A DNA stretch of 64,000 nt from Streptomyces ortus (GTDB lineage Bacteria; Actinomycetota; Actinomycetes; Streptomycetales; Streptomycetaceae): the NCBI RefSeq assembly GCF_026341275.1, contig NZ_JAIFZO010000002.1, positions 6,788,118 through 6,852,117 of the forward strand. Reading direction: 5' to 3'. Shown here piece after piece: positions 8,873 to 16,524 of the stretch. Position numbers and translations under genes: made by a program. Under the pieces are notes generated by a model, which was not told the origin of the DNA, did no database searches, and saw nothing but the letters and a program-made list of their open reading frames with translations. The first letter of the stretch is position 1. Each line of letters starts with the position of its first letter.

Positions 8873-10798
8873 TCACTTCACCTGAGCGGCGACCGGCAGT
8901 TTTTCGATCCGGATCGCCGACGCCTTGAACTCCGCCGTCCCCGCGATCGGGCAGTTGGCCTCGATCGTCAGCTGGTTGGTGTCCACCTCGTCGGGAAAGT
9001 GCATGGTCATGAACGCGAGGCCGGGCCGCAGCGCGGTGTCGACCCACACCGGGGCCACCACCGAACCGCGCCGCGAGGAGACCTGGACCTGCTCGCCGAC
9101 CACCACGCCGTAGCGCTCCGCGTCCTCCGGGCACAGCTCGACGAACTCGCCGCGCCGCAGCGGCGAGGCGAAACCACCGCTCTGCACACCGGTGTTGTAC
9201 GAGTCGAGCCGCCGCCCGGTGGTCAGCCGGATCGGGAACCGCTCATCCGTCAGATCGACCGGCGGATCGTGCTGGACGATCCCGAACGGCGCGAGCCGGC
9301 CCCGCGCCGCCGGGTCGGACTCCCACAACCTGCCGTGCAGATAGGTCGGTTCGATCCGGTCGGTCTGCGGACAGGGCCACTGGATGCCCTGGTGCTCCTC
9401 AAGACGCTCGTACGTCATCCCGTAGTGGTCCGGGGACACCGACCGCAGCTCGTCCCACACCGCCTCGGAGTCCTCGTACTTCCACTCGTGTCCCATGCGG
9501 GAGGCGAGGTCGCAGAGGATGTCGATGTCCTCGCGGGCCTCGCCGGGCGGGACGACCGCCCGCCGCACCCGCTGCACCCGCCGCTCGCTGTTGGTCGTGG
9601 TGCCCTCGGTCTCGGCCCAGCCGGCCGTCGCGGGGAGCACCACGTCCGCCAGCTCGGCCGTCTTCGTCAGGAAGATGTCCTGGACGACGAGGAAGCCGAG
9701 GCCCCCCAGCCGGCGTACGGCCTGTCCGCTGTCGGCCTCCGACTGCGCCGGGTTCTCCCCGATGCAGTAGACGGCCTTGAGCGAGCCCTCGTCCATGGCC
9801 TCGAACATCTCCGTCAGGTTCATCCCGTAGTGCGGTTGGATGACGGTGTCCCACGCCGACTCGAACTTCAGCCGGGTGTCCGCGTCGAGGATGTCCTGGA
9901 AGCCGGGCAGCCGGTTCGGGATGGCGCCCATGTCACCGCCGCCCTGCACGTTGTTCTGTCCGCGCAGGGGCTGCAACCCGGAACCGAAGCGGCCCACGTG
10001 CCCGGTCAGGAGCGACAGGTTGATGAGCGCCCGGACGTTGTCCGTGCCGTTGTGGTGCTCGGTGATGCCGAGCGTCCAGCACAGCTGGGCGCGCTCGGCG
10101 CGGGCGTAGGCGTGCGCCAACTCCCTTATCGCGGCGGCCGGTACGCCCGTCACCTTCTCCGCCAGCGACAGCGTCCACGGTTCGACGAGCCGCTTGTACT
10201 CCTCGAAACCGGTGGTCGCCCGCTCGATGAACGCCTCGTTCGCGAGACCCGCCCGGATGATCTCGCGGCCGATCGCGTGGGCCATCGGGATGTCCGTGCC
10301 CACGTTCAGCCCGAGCCAGCTCTCGGCCCACTCCGCCGTGGAGGTGCGGCGCGGGTCGACCGCGTACATCCGGGCGCCGTTCCTGATGCCCTTCAGGACG
10401 TGCTGGAAGAAGATCGGGTGCGCGAAACGGGCGTTGGAGCCCCACATCACGATCAGGTCGGTGTGCTCGACCTCGGCGTACGAGGAGGTGCCGCCGCCCG
10501 AGCCGAACGCGGCCGACAGGCCCGCCACGCTGGGTGCGTGGCAGGTGCGGTTGCAGGAGTCGACGTTGTTGGTGCCCATGACCACGCGGGCGAACTTCTG
10601 CGCCACGTAGTTCATCTCGTTGGTCGCGCGGGCGCAGGAGAACAGGCCGAACGCGCCGCGTGCCGCGCCCAGGCCAAGGGCGGCACGGTCCAGGGCCTCG
10701 TCCCAACTCGCCCTGCGGAAGGGCTCGTCACGGGAGTCACGGACCATGGGGTACTGAAGTCGGTTGTAGATCCGGGGAGTTCGGTCTCGCTTCCTCAT
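8873..10798 (-). CDS. Formate dehydrogenase molybdopterin catalytic subunit without its usual N-terminal Fe-S domain
   Basis: 641 residues. The protein starts directly with the molybdopterin oxidoreductase domain (FRRASWDEALDRAA) and ends with the dinucleotide-binding domain (FPIRLTTGRRLDSYNTG ... ANCPIAGTAEFKASAI). Cys86-His87 (CNRTCHAPS) align with the Sec/Cys-His pair that binds Mo and works on formate in FdhF-type enzymes; cysteine replaces selenocysteine and no in-frame TGA is used. The N-terminal [4Fe-4S] domain normally present is encoded in the separate gene at 6150-7010. ATG at 10798 follows GAGGA at good spacing. It lies 65 bp after the PanE-like gene, so all five minus-strand genes may share one transcript. 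Confidence 0.92.
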   Translation of the reverse strand: MRKRDRTPRIYNRLQYPMVRDSRDEPFRRASWDEALDRAALGLGAARGAFGLFSCARATNEMNYVAQKFARVVMGTNNVDSCNRTCHAPSVAGLSAAFGSGGGTSSYAEVEHTDLIVMWGSNARFAHPIFFQHVLKGIRNGARMYAVDPRRTSTAEWAESWLGLNVGTDIPMAHAIGREIIRAGLANEAFIERATTGFEEYKRLVEPWTLSLAEKVTGVPAAAIRELAHAYARAERAQLCWTLGITEHHNGTDNVRALINLSLLTGHVGRFGSGLQPLRGQNNVQGGGDMGAIPNRLPGFQDILDADTRLKFESAWDTVIQPHYGMNLTEMFEAMDEGSLKAVYCIGENPAQSEADSGQAVRRLGGLGFLVVQDIFLTKTAELADVVLPATAGWAETEGTTTNSERRVQRVRRAVVPPGEAREDIDILCDLASRMGHEWKYEDSEAVWDELRSVSPDHYGMTYERLEEHQGIQWPCPQTDRIEPTYLHGRLWESDPAARGRLAPFGIVQHDPPVDLTDERFPIRLTTGRRLDSYNTGVQSGGFASPLRRGEFVELCPEDAERYGVVVGEQVQVSSRRGSVVAPVWVDTALRPGLAFMTMHFPDEVDTNQLTIEANCPIAGTAEFKASAIRIEKLPVAAQVK

Positions 10799-10862
10799 AC
10801 GGCGGTCCTCAGGTTCTGTACGCGGAGGTTCGTTACGGGGCTCCTCGTACGGCTCATACGGC

Positions 10863-11834
10863 TCATGCGGCGGTCCTCAGGGCGAGCAGGTCCGAGATGG
10901 CGTGCACGGTGCGGAGCGTGGGGACCGGGACGTCGGTGATCTCCGCCAGTTCGACGACGGCGGCGAGCAGCACGTCGAGTTCGAGCGGTTTGCCGCGCTC
11001 CAGGTCCTGGAGCGTGGAGGTGCGGTGGTCACCGACCCGTTCCGCGCCGGCCAGGCGCCGCTCGATGGAGACGCCCACCCGGCAGCCCAGTGCCTCGGCG
11101 ACCGCGAGCGTCTCGGTCATCATGATCTCGATGACCCGGCGCGTGCCGCCGTGCAGGCACATCTGCCGCATGGTGGCCCGGGCCAGGGCGCTGATGGGGT
11201 TGAAGGAGATGTTGCCGAGCAGCTTGAGCCAGATGTCGTTGCGCAGGTCCGGCTCGACCGGGCACTTGAGCCCGCCGGCCAGCATGGCCGCGCCGAACTC
11301 CGTACAGCGCGCCGAGACCGTACGGTCGGGCTCGCCGATGGAGAACCGGGTGCCTTCGAGGTGGCGGACCACTCCGGGGCCCGCCAGTTCGGTCGCCGCG
11401 TAGACGACACAGCCGATGGCCCGGGAGGGCGCGATGACCGCACTGACCGCGCCGCCGGGGTCCACGCTCTCGACGCGGTGGCCGTCGTGCGGGCCGCCGT
11501 GCCGGTGGAAGTACCACCAGGGAATGCCGTTCTGCGCGGCGACCACCGCGGTCCCGTCGTGCAGCAGAGGCTCGATGAGCGGCCCGCACGCCGCGTACGA
11601 GTTGGCCTTCAGGCCCAGGAAGACGAAGTCGACCGGGCCGACCTCGGCCGGGTCGTCGGTGGCGTGGGCCCGGGCGGTGAAGTCGCCGCGCGGGCTGAGC
11701 ACGCGCACTCCGTGCTGCCTCATGGCCGCGAGATGCGGTCCACGGGCGATGAGGTGCACATCGGCACCCGCGCGATGCAGCGCGGCTCCGACGTAGGCGC
11801 CGATCGCACCGGCGCCGAGAACTGCCACTTTCAC
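10863..11834 (-). CDS. 2-dehydropantoate 2-reductase family protein, candidate oxalyl-CoA reductase
   Basis: 323 residues with the N-terminal Rossmann motif VAVLGAGAIGAYVGAALHRA (NADP-binding GxGxxG) and a helical PanE/ApbA C-terminal domain containing LWLKLLGNISFNPISAL, where the family Lys and Asn act. GTG at 11834 is chosen because a strong AGGAGG lies 6 bases upstream and the Rossmann fold begins at residue 2. PanE normally makes pantoate. Here the gene heads the formate dehydrogenase set and is divergent from an oxalate/formate carrier, not near pantothenate genes. In Methylobacterium extorquens a PanE homologue (PanE2) reduces oxalyl-CoA to glyoxylate, so that role is a serious alternative. 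The family call is secure; the substrate is inferred. Confidence 0.85.
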   Translation of the reverse strand: MKVAVLGAGAIGAYVGAALHRAGADVHLIARGPHLAAMRQHGVRVLSPRGDFTARAHATDDPAEVGPVDFVFLGLKANSYAACGPLIEPLLHDGTAVVAAQNGIPWWYFHRHGGPHDGHRVESVDPGGAVSAVIAPSRAIGCVVYAATELAGPGVVRHLEGTRFSIGEPDRTVSARCTEFGAAMLAGGLKCPVEPDLRNDIWLKLLGNISFNPISALARATMRQMCLHGGTRRVIEIMMTETLAVAEALGCRVGVSIERRLAGAERVGDHRTSTLQDLERGKPLELDVLLAAVVELAEITDVPVPTLRTVHAISDLLALRTAA

Positions 11835-12278
11835 CGGAACCTCCTCGCGAAGAGGTTCCGGCCGTGCCGGCCGACCTGCTTTTCTGCCGGGGGTCCGGGG
11901 GTTGCTCCCCGGGATAGCACAGTCACTTGGGGGCTCCGTTCGGTCGAGGGTACCGAGGAGACGCTGAACAGGCGGTGAAGCGTGGTGAACCATGTCGACT
12001 GAATATTGTCTACAGTATGGGAGTTGGGGCAGCAAGGGTTCGCGCAGCACCTGGCACGAGCCGTCCGCGGGGATCAGCGCGGGTTGGAGCGGGCTCAAGG
12101 GCTCGCTGAGGGTCGCCTCACGAACACCCTTGGTACAGGCACGGAGTTCGGCCGGAAATACCGTTCGTCGGCTCAGACCGACCGTTCACCGCACCCCGCA
12201 TACCGTTCACCGCATACGGTCGACCAGTTGGGGTGGACCGGCTTCCCAACTGAACAACCGCTTCCTATGGTCCGGATC
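11835..12278. other. 444-bp divergent intergenic region (panE-like / OFA carrier)
   Basis: No gene is supported here; an open frame continues upstream of the carrier start but has no membrane or other protein character. The region holds a GC hairpin near 11888-11912, the ACTGTA-type motif at 12005-12018, and a 13-bp direct repeat (ACCGTTCACCGCA) at 12181-12193 and 12202-12214. The promoters of both divergent genes must lie in it. Confidence 0.6.
12005..12018 (-). promoter_or_regulatory. Candidate GntR operator, site 1 (ATACTGTAGACAAT)
   Basis: ATTGTCTACAGTAT on the plus strand; read on minus it is ATACTGTAGACAAT with a TGT/ACA dyad typical of FadR-type GntR sites. Near-identical 14-mers occur at 14952-14965 and, twice, at 49295-49326. 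It lies between the PanE-like gene and the OFA carrier gene and could act on both. The similarity was found by eye; binding is inferred. Confidence 0.5.
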
Positions 12279-13595
12279 ATGAGTCCCCCTGTAGCCCCAC
12301 CGGGCTGGAGCCGCTGGCTGGTCCCGCCCGCGGCCCTGTCGGTCCACCTCTCCATCGGACAGGCCTACGCCTGGTCCGTGTTCAAGCCCTCCCTGGAGTC
12401 GGCGCTCGACCTCAGCGGCACCCAGAGCGCCCTGCCCTTCCAGCTCGGCATCGTGATGCTCGGCCTGTCCGCCGCGTTCGGCGGCACCCTCGTGGAGCGC
12501 AACGGACCGCGCTGGGCGATGACGGTCGCCCTGATCTGCTTCTCCTCGGGCTTCCTGCTCTCCGCCCTCGGCGCCGCCACCGAGCAGTACTGGCTGATCG
12601 TGTTCGGCTACGGCTTCGTCGGCGGCATCGGCCTGGGCATCGGCTACATCTCGCCCGTCTCGACGCTCATCAAGTGGTTCCCGGACCGGCCGGGCATGGC
12701 CACCGGCATCGCCATCATGGGCTTCGGCGGCGGCGCGCTGATCGCCTCCCCGTGGTCCGCGCAGATGCTGGAGTCCTTCGGCTCCGACAGCTCGGGCATC
12801 GCCCTCGCCTTCCTCGTGCACGGACTCACGTACGCCGTCTTCATGTCGCTCGGTGTGTTCCTGGTGCGGGTGCCGCGTCCCGCGAAGACCGCGGCCGACG
12901 GCACCCCGGCCCCCCTGGAGGGCGTCCAGGTCTCCGCGAGCAGCGCCGTGCGCACCCCGCAGTTCTGGCTGCTGTGGATCGTGCTCTGCATGAACGTGAC
13001 CGCGGGCATCGGCATCCTGGAGAAGGCCGCGCCGATGATCACGGACTTCTTCGCGGACACCTCCACCCCCGTCTCGGTGTCGGCGGCGGCCGGTTTCGTC
13101 GCGCTGCTCTCGGCCGCGAACATGGCGGGCCGCATCGGCTGGTCCTCCACGTCCGACCTGATCGGGCGGAAGAACATCTACCGCGTCTACCTGGGCGTCG
13201 GCGCGCTGATGTACGCGCTCATCGCCTGGGTCGGGGACTCCTCGAAGCCCGTGTTCATCATCGCCGCGCTGGTGATCCTCTCCTTCTACGGAGGCGGCTT
13301 CGCGACCGTCCCCGCCTACCTCAAGGACCTCTTCGGGACCTACCAGGTCGGCGCGATCCACGGGCGGCTGCTCACCGCCTGGTCCACGGCCGGGGTCCTC
13401 GGACCGCTGATCGTCAACTGGATCGCGGACCGGCAGGAGGAGGCCGGCAAATCCGGTGCGTCCCTCTACGGACTGTCGCTGGTCATCATGATCGGGCTGC
13501 TCGTGGTCGGATTCATCGCGAACGAGCTGGTCCGGCCCGTCGACGCCCGCCACCACGTCCCCGCCCAGAAGGAGGCCGCCGATGTCCACGAGTGA
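12279..13595 (+). CDS. OFA-family MFS transporter (oxalate/formate antiporter type)
   Basis: 438 residues and about 12 membrane helices of the major facilitator fold. Typical of the oxalate/formate antiporter branch are the opening LSIGQAYAWSVFKPSLE and the loop KWFPDRPGMATGIAIMGFGGGAL. It should exchange or import oxalate, formate or related carboxylates across the cytoplasmic membrane. ATG at 12279 is preferred, but an in-frame ATG at 12267 is possible; neither has a strong ribosome site. The 53-residue small protein at 13582 overlaps its 3-prime end by 14 bp, and the divergent operon encodes formate dehydrogenase, which agrees with this substrate. A candidate operator lies 260 bp upstream. 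Confidence 0.9.
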   Translation: MSPPVAPPGWSRWLVPPAALSVHLSIGQAYAWSVFKPSLESALDLSGTQSALPFQLGIVMLGLSAAFGGTLVERNGPRWAMTVALICFSSGFLLSALGAATEQYWLIVFGYGFVGGIGLGIGYISPVSTLIKWFPDRPGMATGIAIMGFGGGALIASPWSAQMLESFGSDSSGIALAFLVHGLTYAVFMSLGVFLVRVPRPAKTAADGTPAPLEGVQVSASSAVRTPQFWLLWIVLCMNVTAGIGILEKAAPMITDFFADTSTPVSVSAAAGFVALLSAANMAGRIGWSSTSDLIGRKNIYRVYLGVGALMYALIAWVGDSSKPVFIIAALVILSFYGGGFATVPAYLKDLFGTYQVGAIHGRLLTAWSTAGVLGPLIVNWIADRQEEAGKSGASLYGLSLVIMIGLLVVGFIANELVRPVDARHHVPAQKEAADVHE

Positions 13596-13743
13596 CAGCA
13601 GCCCGCCCGACGGCGCCGCGGCGGACGGCCCGGTGCCCGACCGCCGCCCGCTGATCGTCTTCGCCTGGGTCTGGGTGGGAGCGCCGCTGGCCTATGGTCT
13701 GTACGAGCTCGTGCAGAAAGCGACCCAGTTGTTCACCGGATAG
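13582..13743 (+). CDS. 53-residue small membrane subunit of the MFS transporter
   Basis: A tiny gene whose ATG (13582) lies inside the end of the carrier gene, with AAGGAGG 7 bases ahead. The product has a polar Asp/Pro-rich N-terminal half and one membrane helix (PLIVFAWVWVGAPLAYGLYE, about residues 23-42), ending in a short basic-acidic tail. Short single-helix proteins of this kind follow OFA carriers in many actinobacteria and are annotated as an MFS transporter small subunit. Overlap and strong ribosome site indicate coupled, roughly equal production. How it helps the carrier (stability, assembly, transport) is not known. Confidence 0.8.
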   Translation: MSTSDSSPPDGAAADGPVPDRRPLIVFAWVWVGAPLAYGLYELVQKATQLFTG

Positions 13744-13950
13744 GCGCCCGCTCGCGGTCATGGGCGGACCGCCGGACGTGATCATGGGATAGGTACCCGA
13801 ACGTCCGCTGGAGGGGTGTTCGGGCGTCCGAGGGTCTGACGGAAGCCGACAAGGGTGGCGCGGCAATCCTGTGACTTTACGTGCCCGCGTACCCGTGAGT
13901 ACCTGATCAGACTGGTGAGTCCCGTTACCCCGGCAAGCAAGGGACCGCCC

Positions 13951-14889
13951 ATGAACGGCTCACGCATCACCGCCGTCGGCCATTACCAGCCCGCCAGGGT
14001 TCTCACCAACGAGGACCTGGCGGAGCTGGTCGACACCAGCGACGAGTGGATCACGAGCCGGGTGGGCATCCGTACGCGCCACATCGCCGGACCCGACGAA
14101 CCGGTCGACGAGCTGGCCGCGCACGCCGCCGCCAAGGCCCTGGCCGCCGCCGGCCTCACCCCCGAGGACATCGACCTCGTCCTGGTGGCCACCTCCACCG
14201 CCGTCGACCGTTCGCCGAACATGGCCGCCCGGGTCGCCGCCCGCCTCGGCATGCCGTCACCGGCCGTCATGGACCTGAACGTGGTCTGCGCGGGCTTCAC
14301 CCACGCGCTGGCCACCGCCGACCACGCCGTACGGGCCGGGGGAGCGACCCGCGTCCTGGTGATCGGCGCCGACAAGATGTCCGACGTGGCCGACTGGACG
14401 GACCGCACGACCTGCGTGCTCGTCGGGGACGGGGCGGGGGCCGCCGTCGTCGAGGCCGCCGAGGAGAGCGCGATCGGGCCGGTGCTGTGGGGCTCGGTTC
14501 CCGAGATGGGGAACGCGGTACGCATCGAGGGCACCCCCGCGCGGTTCGCCCAGGAGGGCCAGAGCGTCTACCGGTGGGCCACCACCAAGCTGCCCGCCAT
14601 CGCCCGCAAGGCCTGCGAGCGGGTCGGTCTCGCACCCGAGGACCTCGCCGCGGTCGTGCTGCACCAGGCGAACCTGCGGATCATCGAGCCGCTCGCCGGG
14701 AAGATCGGCGCCGTGAACGCCGTCGTCGCCCGCGATGTCGTCGAGTCCGGAAACACCTCCGCCGCCAGCATTCCCATGGCCCTGTCCAAGCTCGTCGAAC
14801 GCGGCGAGATCTCCACCGGCGACCGCGTCCTCCTCTTCGGTTTCGGCGGCAACCTCTCGTACGCCGGTCAGGTCATCCACTGCCCGTGA
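13951..14889 (+). CDS. FabH-like beta-ketoacyl-ACP synthase III
   Basis: 312 residues, normal KAS III length. The catalytic Cys-His-Asn triad is visible: Cys113 (NVVCAGFTHAL), His238 (VLHQANLRI) and Asn268 (ESGNTSAASIP). It would condense an acyl-CoA with malonyl-ACP, or act as an acyltransferase as some stand-alone homologues do. ATG at 13951 with AAGGGA before it. It stands alone between the carrier pair and the GntR gene, with no acyl carrier protein or other fatty acid genes, so it is not the housekeeping fabH. Its link to the neighbouring carboxylate metabolism is unclear. Confidence 0.88.
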   Translation: MNGSRITAVGHYQPARVLTNEDLAELVDTSDEWITSRVGIRTRHIAGPDEPVDELAAHAAAKALAAAGLTPEDIDLVLVATSTAVDRSPNMAARVAARLGMPSPAVMDLNVVCAGFTHALATADHAVRAGGATRVLVIGADKMSDVADWTDRTTCVLVGDGAGAAVVEAAEESAIGPVLWGSVPEMGNAVRIEGTPARFAQEGQSVYRWATTKLPAIARKACERVGLAPEDLAAVVLHQANLRIIEPLAGKIGAVNAVVARDVVESGNTSAASIPMALSKLVERGEISTGDRVLLFGFGGNLSYAGQVIHCP

Positions 14890-14951
14890 CCTGCGGGTCC
14901 CGCGGGGTGTGACGAGGCCGACTCCCCCTCGGCCTGGCCGTTGTGCGCCGT

Positions 14952-14965
14952 AGACTGTAGACGAA
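14952..14965 (+). promoter_or_regulatory. Candidate GntR operator, site 2 (AGACTGTAGACGAA)
   Basis: It matches site 1 (ATACTGTAGACAAT) at 10 of 14 positions, with the shared core ACTGTAGAC. It lies 75 bp before the start of the GntR gene, suggesting autoregulation. A second GACAAT follows at 14967-14972. Binding is inferred. Confidence 0.45.
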
Positions 14966-15039
14966 AGACAATTGATACTGGCCTTCCGGCTGCCGTGCCG
15001 TCCGCGTACGCGCCGCCACTGCCCAGGAGGGGGACCGCG

Positions 15040-15720
15040 ATGTTGTCGACCGGACTGCCGCAGGGGTCCGTGCCGAAGCTCGAACGGCCGGGGCCGCTCA
15101 GGGACCGCGTCTACGAGGCCCTGCTCGAACTGATCACGACACGCGCCCTCCAGCCCGGTCAGCACCTGGTCGAGAGTGAACTGGCCGGGCACCTCGGGGT
15201 CTCCCGGCAGCCCGTGCGCGAGGCACTCCAGCGGCTGAACACCGAAGGGTGGGTCGATCTGCGGCCCGCCCAGGGCGCGTTCGTGCACGAGCCGACCGAG
15301 GCGGAGGCGGACCAACTCCTCACCGTGCGCACGCTGTTGGAGGCCGAGGCCGCCCGACTCGCGGCGGCCAACGCGGGCACCTCCGGCATCGCCGACCTGG
15401 AGGAGCTGTGCGCCCGGGGTGAGGCGGCCGTGGCCGCCGACGACGTGGACGCGGCGGTCGCGACGAACGCCCGCTTCCACGCCAAGGTCATGGACCTCGC
15501 CGGGAACACGGTCCTCGCCGAACTGGCCGCGCAGGTCGACCGGCGCGTGCGCTGGTACTACACCCCGGTCGCCCGGCAGCGCGGACAGCAGTCCTGGATC
15601 GAGCACCGCGACCTGATCGCCGCGATCGCGGCCCGCGACGAACAGCGCGCCACCGACGTCATGCGCGCCCACACGGAACACACCCGCAGGACGTACCACG
15701 CCCGGCCGCGTGACCAGTAG
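15040..15720 (+). CDS. GntR-family regulator, FadR/FCD subfamily
   Basis: 226 residues. Residues about 15-80 form the winged helix (LRDRVYEALLELITTRALQPG, then SELAGHLGVSRQPVREALQRL); residues about 90-215 form an all-helical FCD effector domain whose metal/ligand histidines are visible (FHAKVMDLAGN, EHRDLIAAI, MRAHTEHTRR). FCD proteins usually sense carboxylates. ATG at 15040 has AGGAGGGG directly before it. Its position after the OFA carrier, plus FadR-like dyad motifs ahead of both and at the distant frc/decarboxylase locus, makes it the likely regulator of oxalate/formate genes. The stop codon lies within an 18-bp tandem repeat. Confidence 0.9.
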   Translation: MLSTGLPQGSVPKLERPGPLRDRVYEALLELITTRALQPGQHLVESELAGHLGVSRQPVREALQRLNTEGWVDLRPAQGAFVHEPTEAEADQLLTVRTLLEAEAARLAAANAGTSGIADLEELCARGEAAVAADDVDAAVATNARFHAKVMDLAGNTVLAELAAQVDRRVRWYYTPVARQRGQQSWIEHRDLIAAIAARDEQRATDVMRAHTEHTRRTYHARPRDQ

Positions 15721-15778
15721 TGGTTCCGTGACCGGTAGTGGTTCCATGACCAGTAGTGGCGTGACCAGTAGTGGTTCC
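15710..15778. repeat. Four 18-bp tandem repeats at the end of the GntR gene
   Basis: The unit GTGACCAGTAGTGGTTCC is repeated at 15710, 15728, 15746 (3 bases short, one substitution) and 15761. Copy 1 contains the GntR stop codon; the rest fill most of the gap before the TetR gene at 15820. It could be a cluster of protein-binding sites for the TetR promoter or simply replication slippage. Confidence 0.85.
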
Positions 15779-15819
15779 TCGCGTCCGTACCTTCGCCGGG
15801 ACGTCGATAGTGTGGCGAG

Positions 15820-16500
15820 ATGGCTGACAGAACGGGCGGCGAGCCGCAGACCGACGGGCGTTCCACCCGCTGGGACGACCACAAGGCGCGACGGCAGGTC
15901 GACCTGGTGGACGCGGCGGTGGCCCTCATCGAGGACGAGGGCACACGCTTCAAGCTGCAGCGGCTGGCGGAGCGCGTCGGCCTGCCACGCTCGGTGCTCT
16001 ACCGGCACTTCAAGGACAGGGCCACGCTCGACGAGTTGATCCGCCGACGGGTGGTGGAGTCGTTCATGCGGGGGATCGAGCCGACTCTCAGCTTCGACGG
16101 GACGATCGAGGAATCCGTACGCCGGGTGGTGGGCGCGCACCTGGACTGGGTGGCCCAACACCCGCGCCTGTACGCCTACATGGGCGTCGGGGAGCACGCG
16201 ATGGGTGACGGGTCGCTGGTCGCGGACACCAAGGCGGCCATCGCGCTGATGCTCAGCGCGCGGTTCGCGGACGTGCTCAAGGCACTGGGGGTGCCGGAGG
16301 CGCCGATCCGTTCGGTGGCGATCGGCATCGTGGGCTTCGTGGACACCTGTGTCAACCAGTGGGTGCGCGACGACCGGCGCGAACTGTCCGAGGAGGAGCT
16401 GCGCGAGATGCTGTGCCGTTCGGTCTGGGCGGTGCTGGACGCGACGCTGCGGAGCCTGGGCGTGGAGCTGTCGCCGCAGCAGCGCGTGGCGGATCTGTAG
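15820..16500 (+). CDS. TetR-family transcriptional regulator
   Basis: 226 residues. After a polar leader, residues about 25-70 form the TetR helix-turn-helix (ALIEDEGTRFKLQRLAERVG, LPRSVLYRHFKDRATLDELI); the remainder is an all-helical effector domain of TetR_C type. It is convergent with, and 24 bp from the end of, the three-gene oxygenase operon at 16525-20837, so it is a candidate repressor of that operon, though the operon promoter is 5 kb away at its far end. The ligand is unknown. Confidence 0.85.
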   Translation: MADRTGGEPQTDGRSTRWDDHKARRQVDLVDAAVALIEDEGTRFKLQRLAERVGLPRSVLYRHFKDRATLDELIRRRVVESFMRGIEPTLSFDGTIEESVRRVVGAHLDWVAQHPRLYAYMGVGEHAMGDGSLVADTKAAIALMLSARFADVLKALGVPEAPIRSVAIGIVGFVDTCVNQWVRDDRRELSEEELREMLCRSVWAVLDATLRSLGVELSPQQRVADL

Positions 16501-16524
16501 GCGTACCCGCGCCGGCTCTCCGGG

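Noticed and set aside
10530..10560. Selenocysteine in the formate dehydrogenase catalytic chain
   Set aside because: The codon at the Mo-ligand position is for Cys (Cys86), not an in-frame TGA.
6998..10939. A 1,300-codon open frame on the plus strand across the formate dehydrogenase genes
   Set aside because: It is antisense to four well-recognised genes, is Arg/Gly/Val/Pro-rich without domains, and is the usual shadow frame of high-GC coding DNA.
12006..12278. N-terminal extension of the first OFA carrier by about 90 residues
   Set aside because: The extension is not membrane-like, and the family begins with the short MSPPVAPPGW-type leader; the region also holds the operator-like motif.
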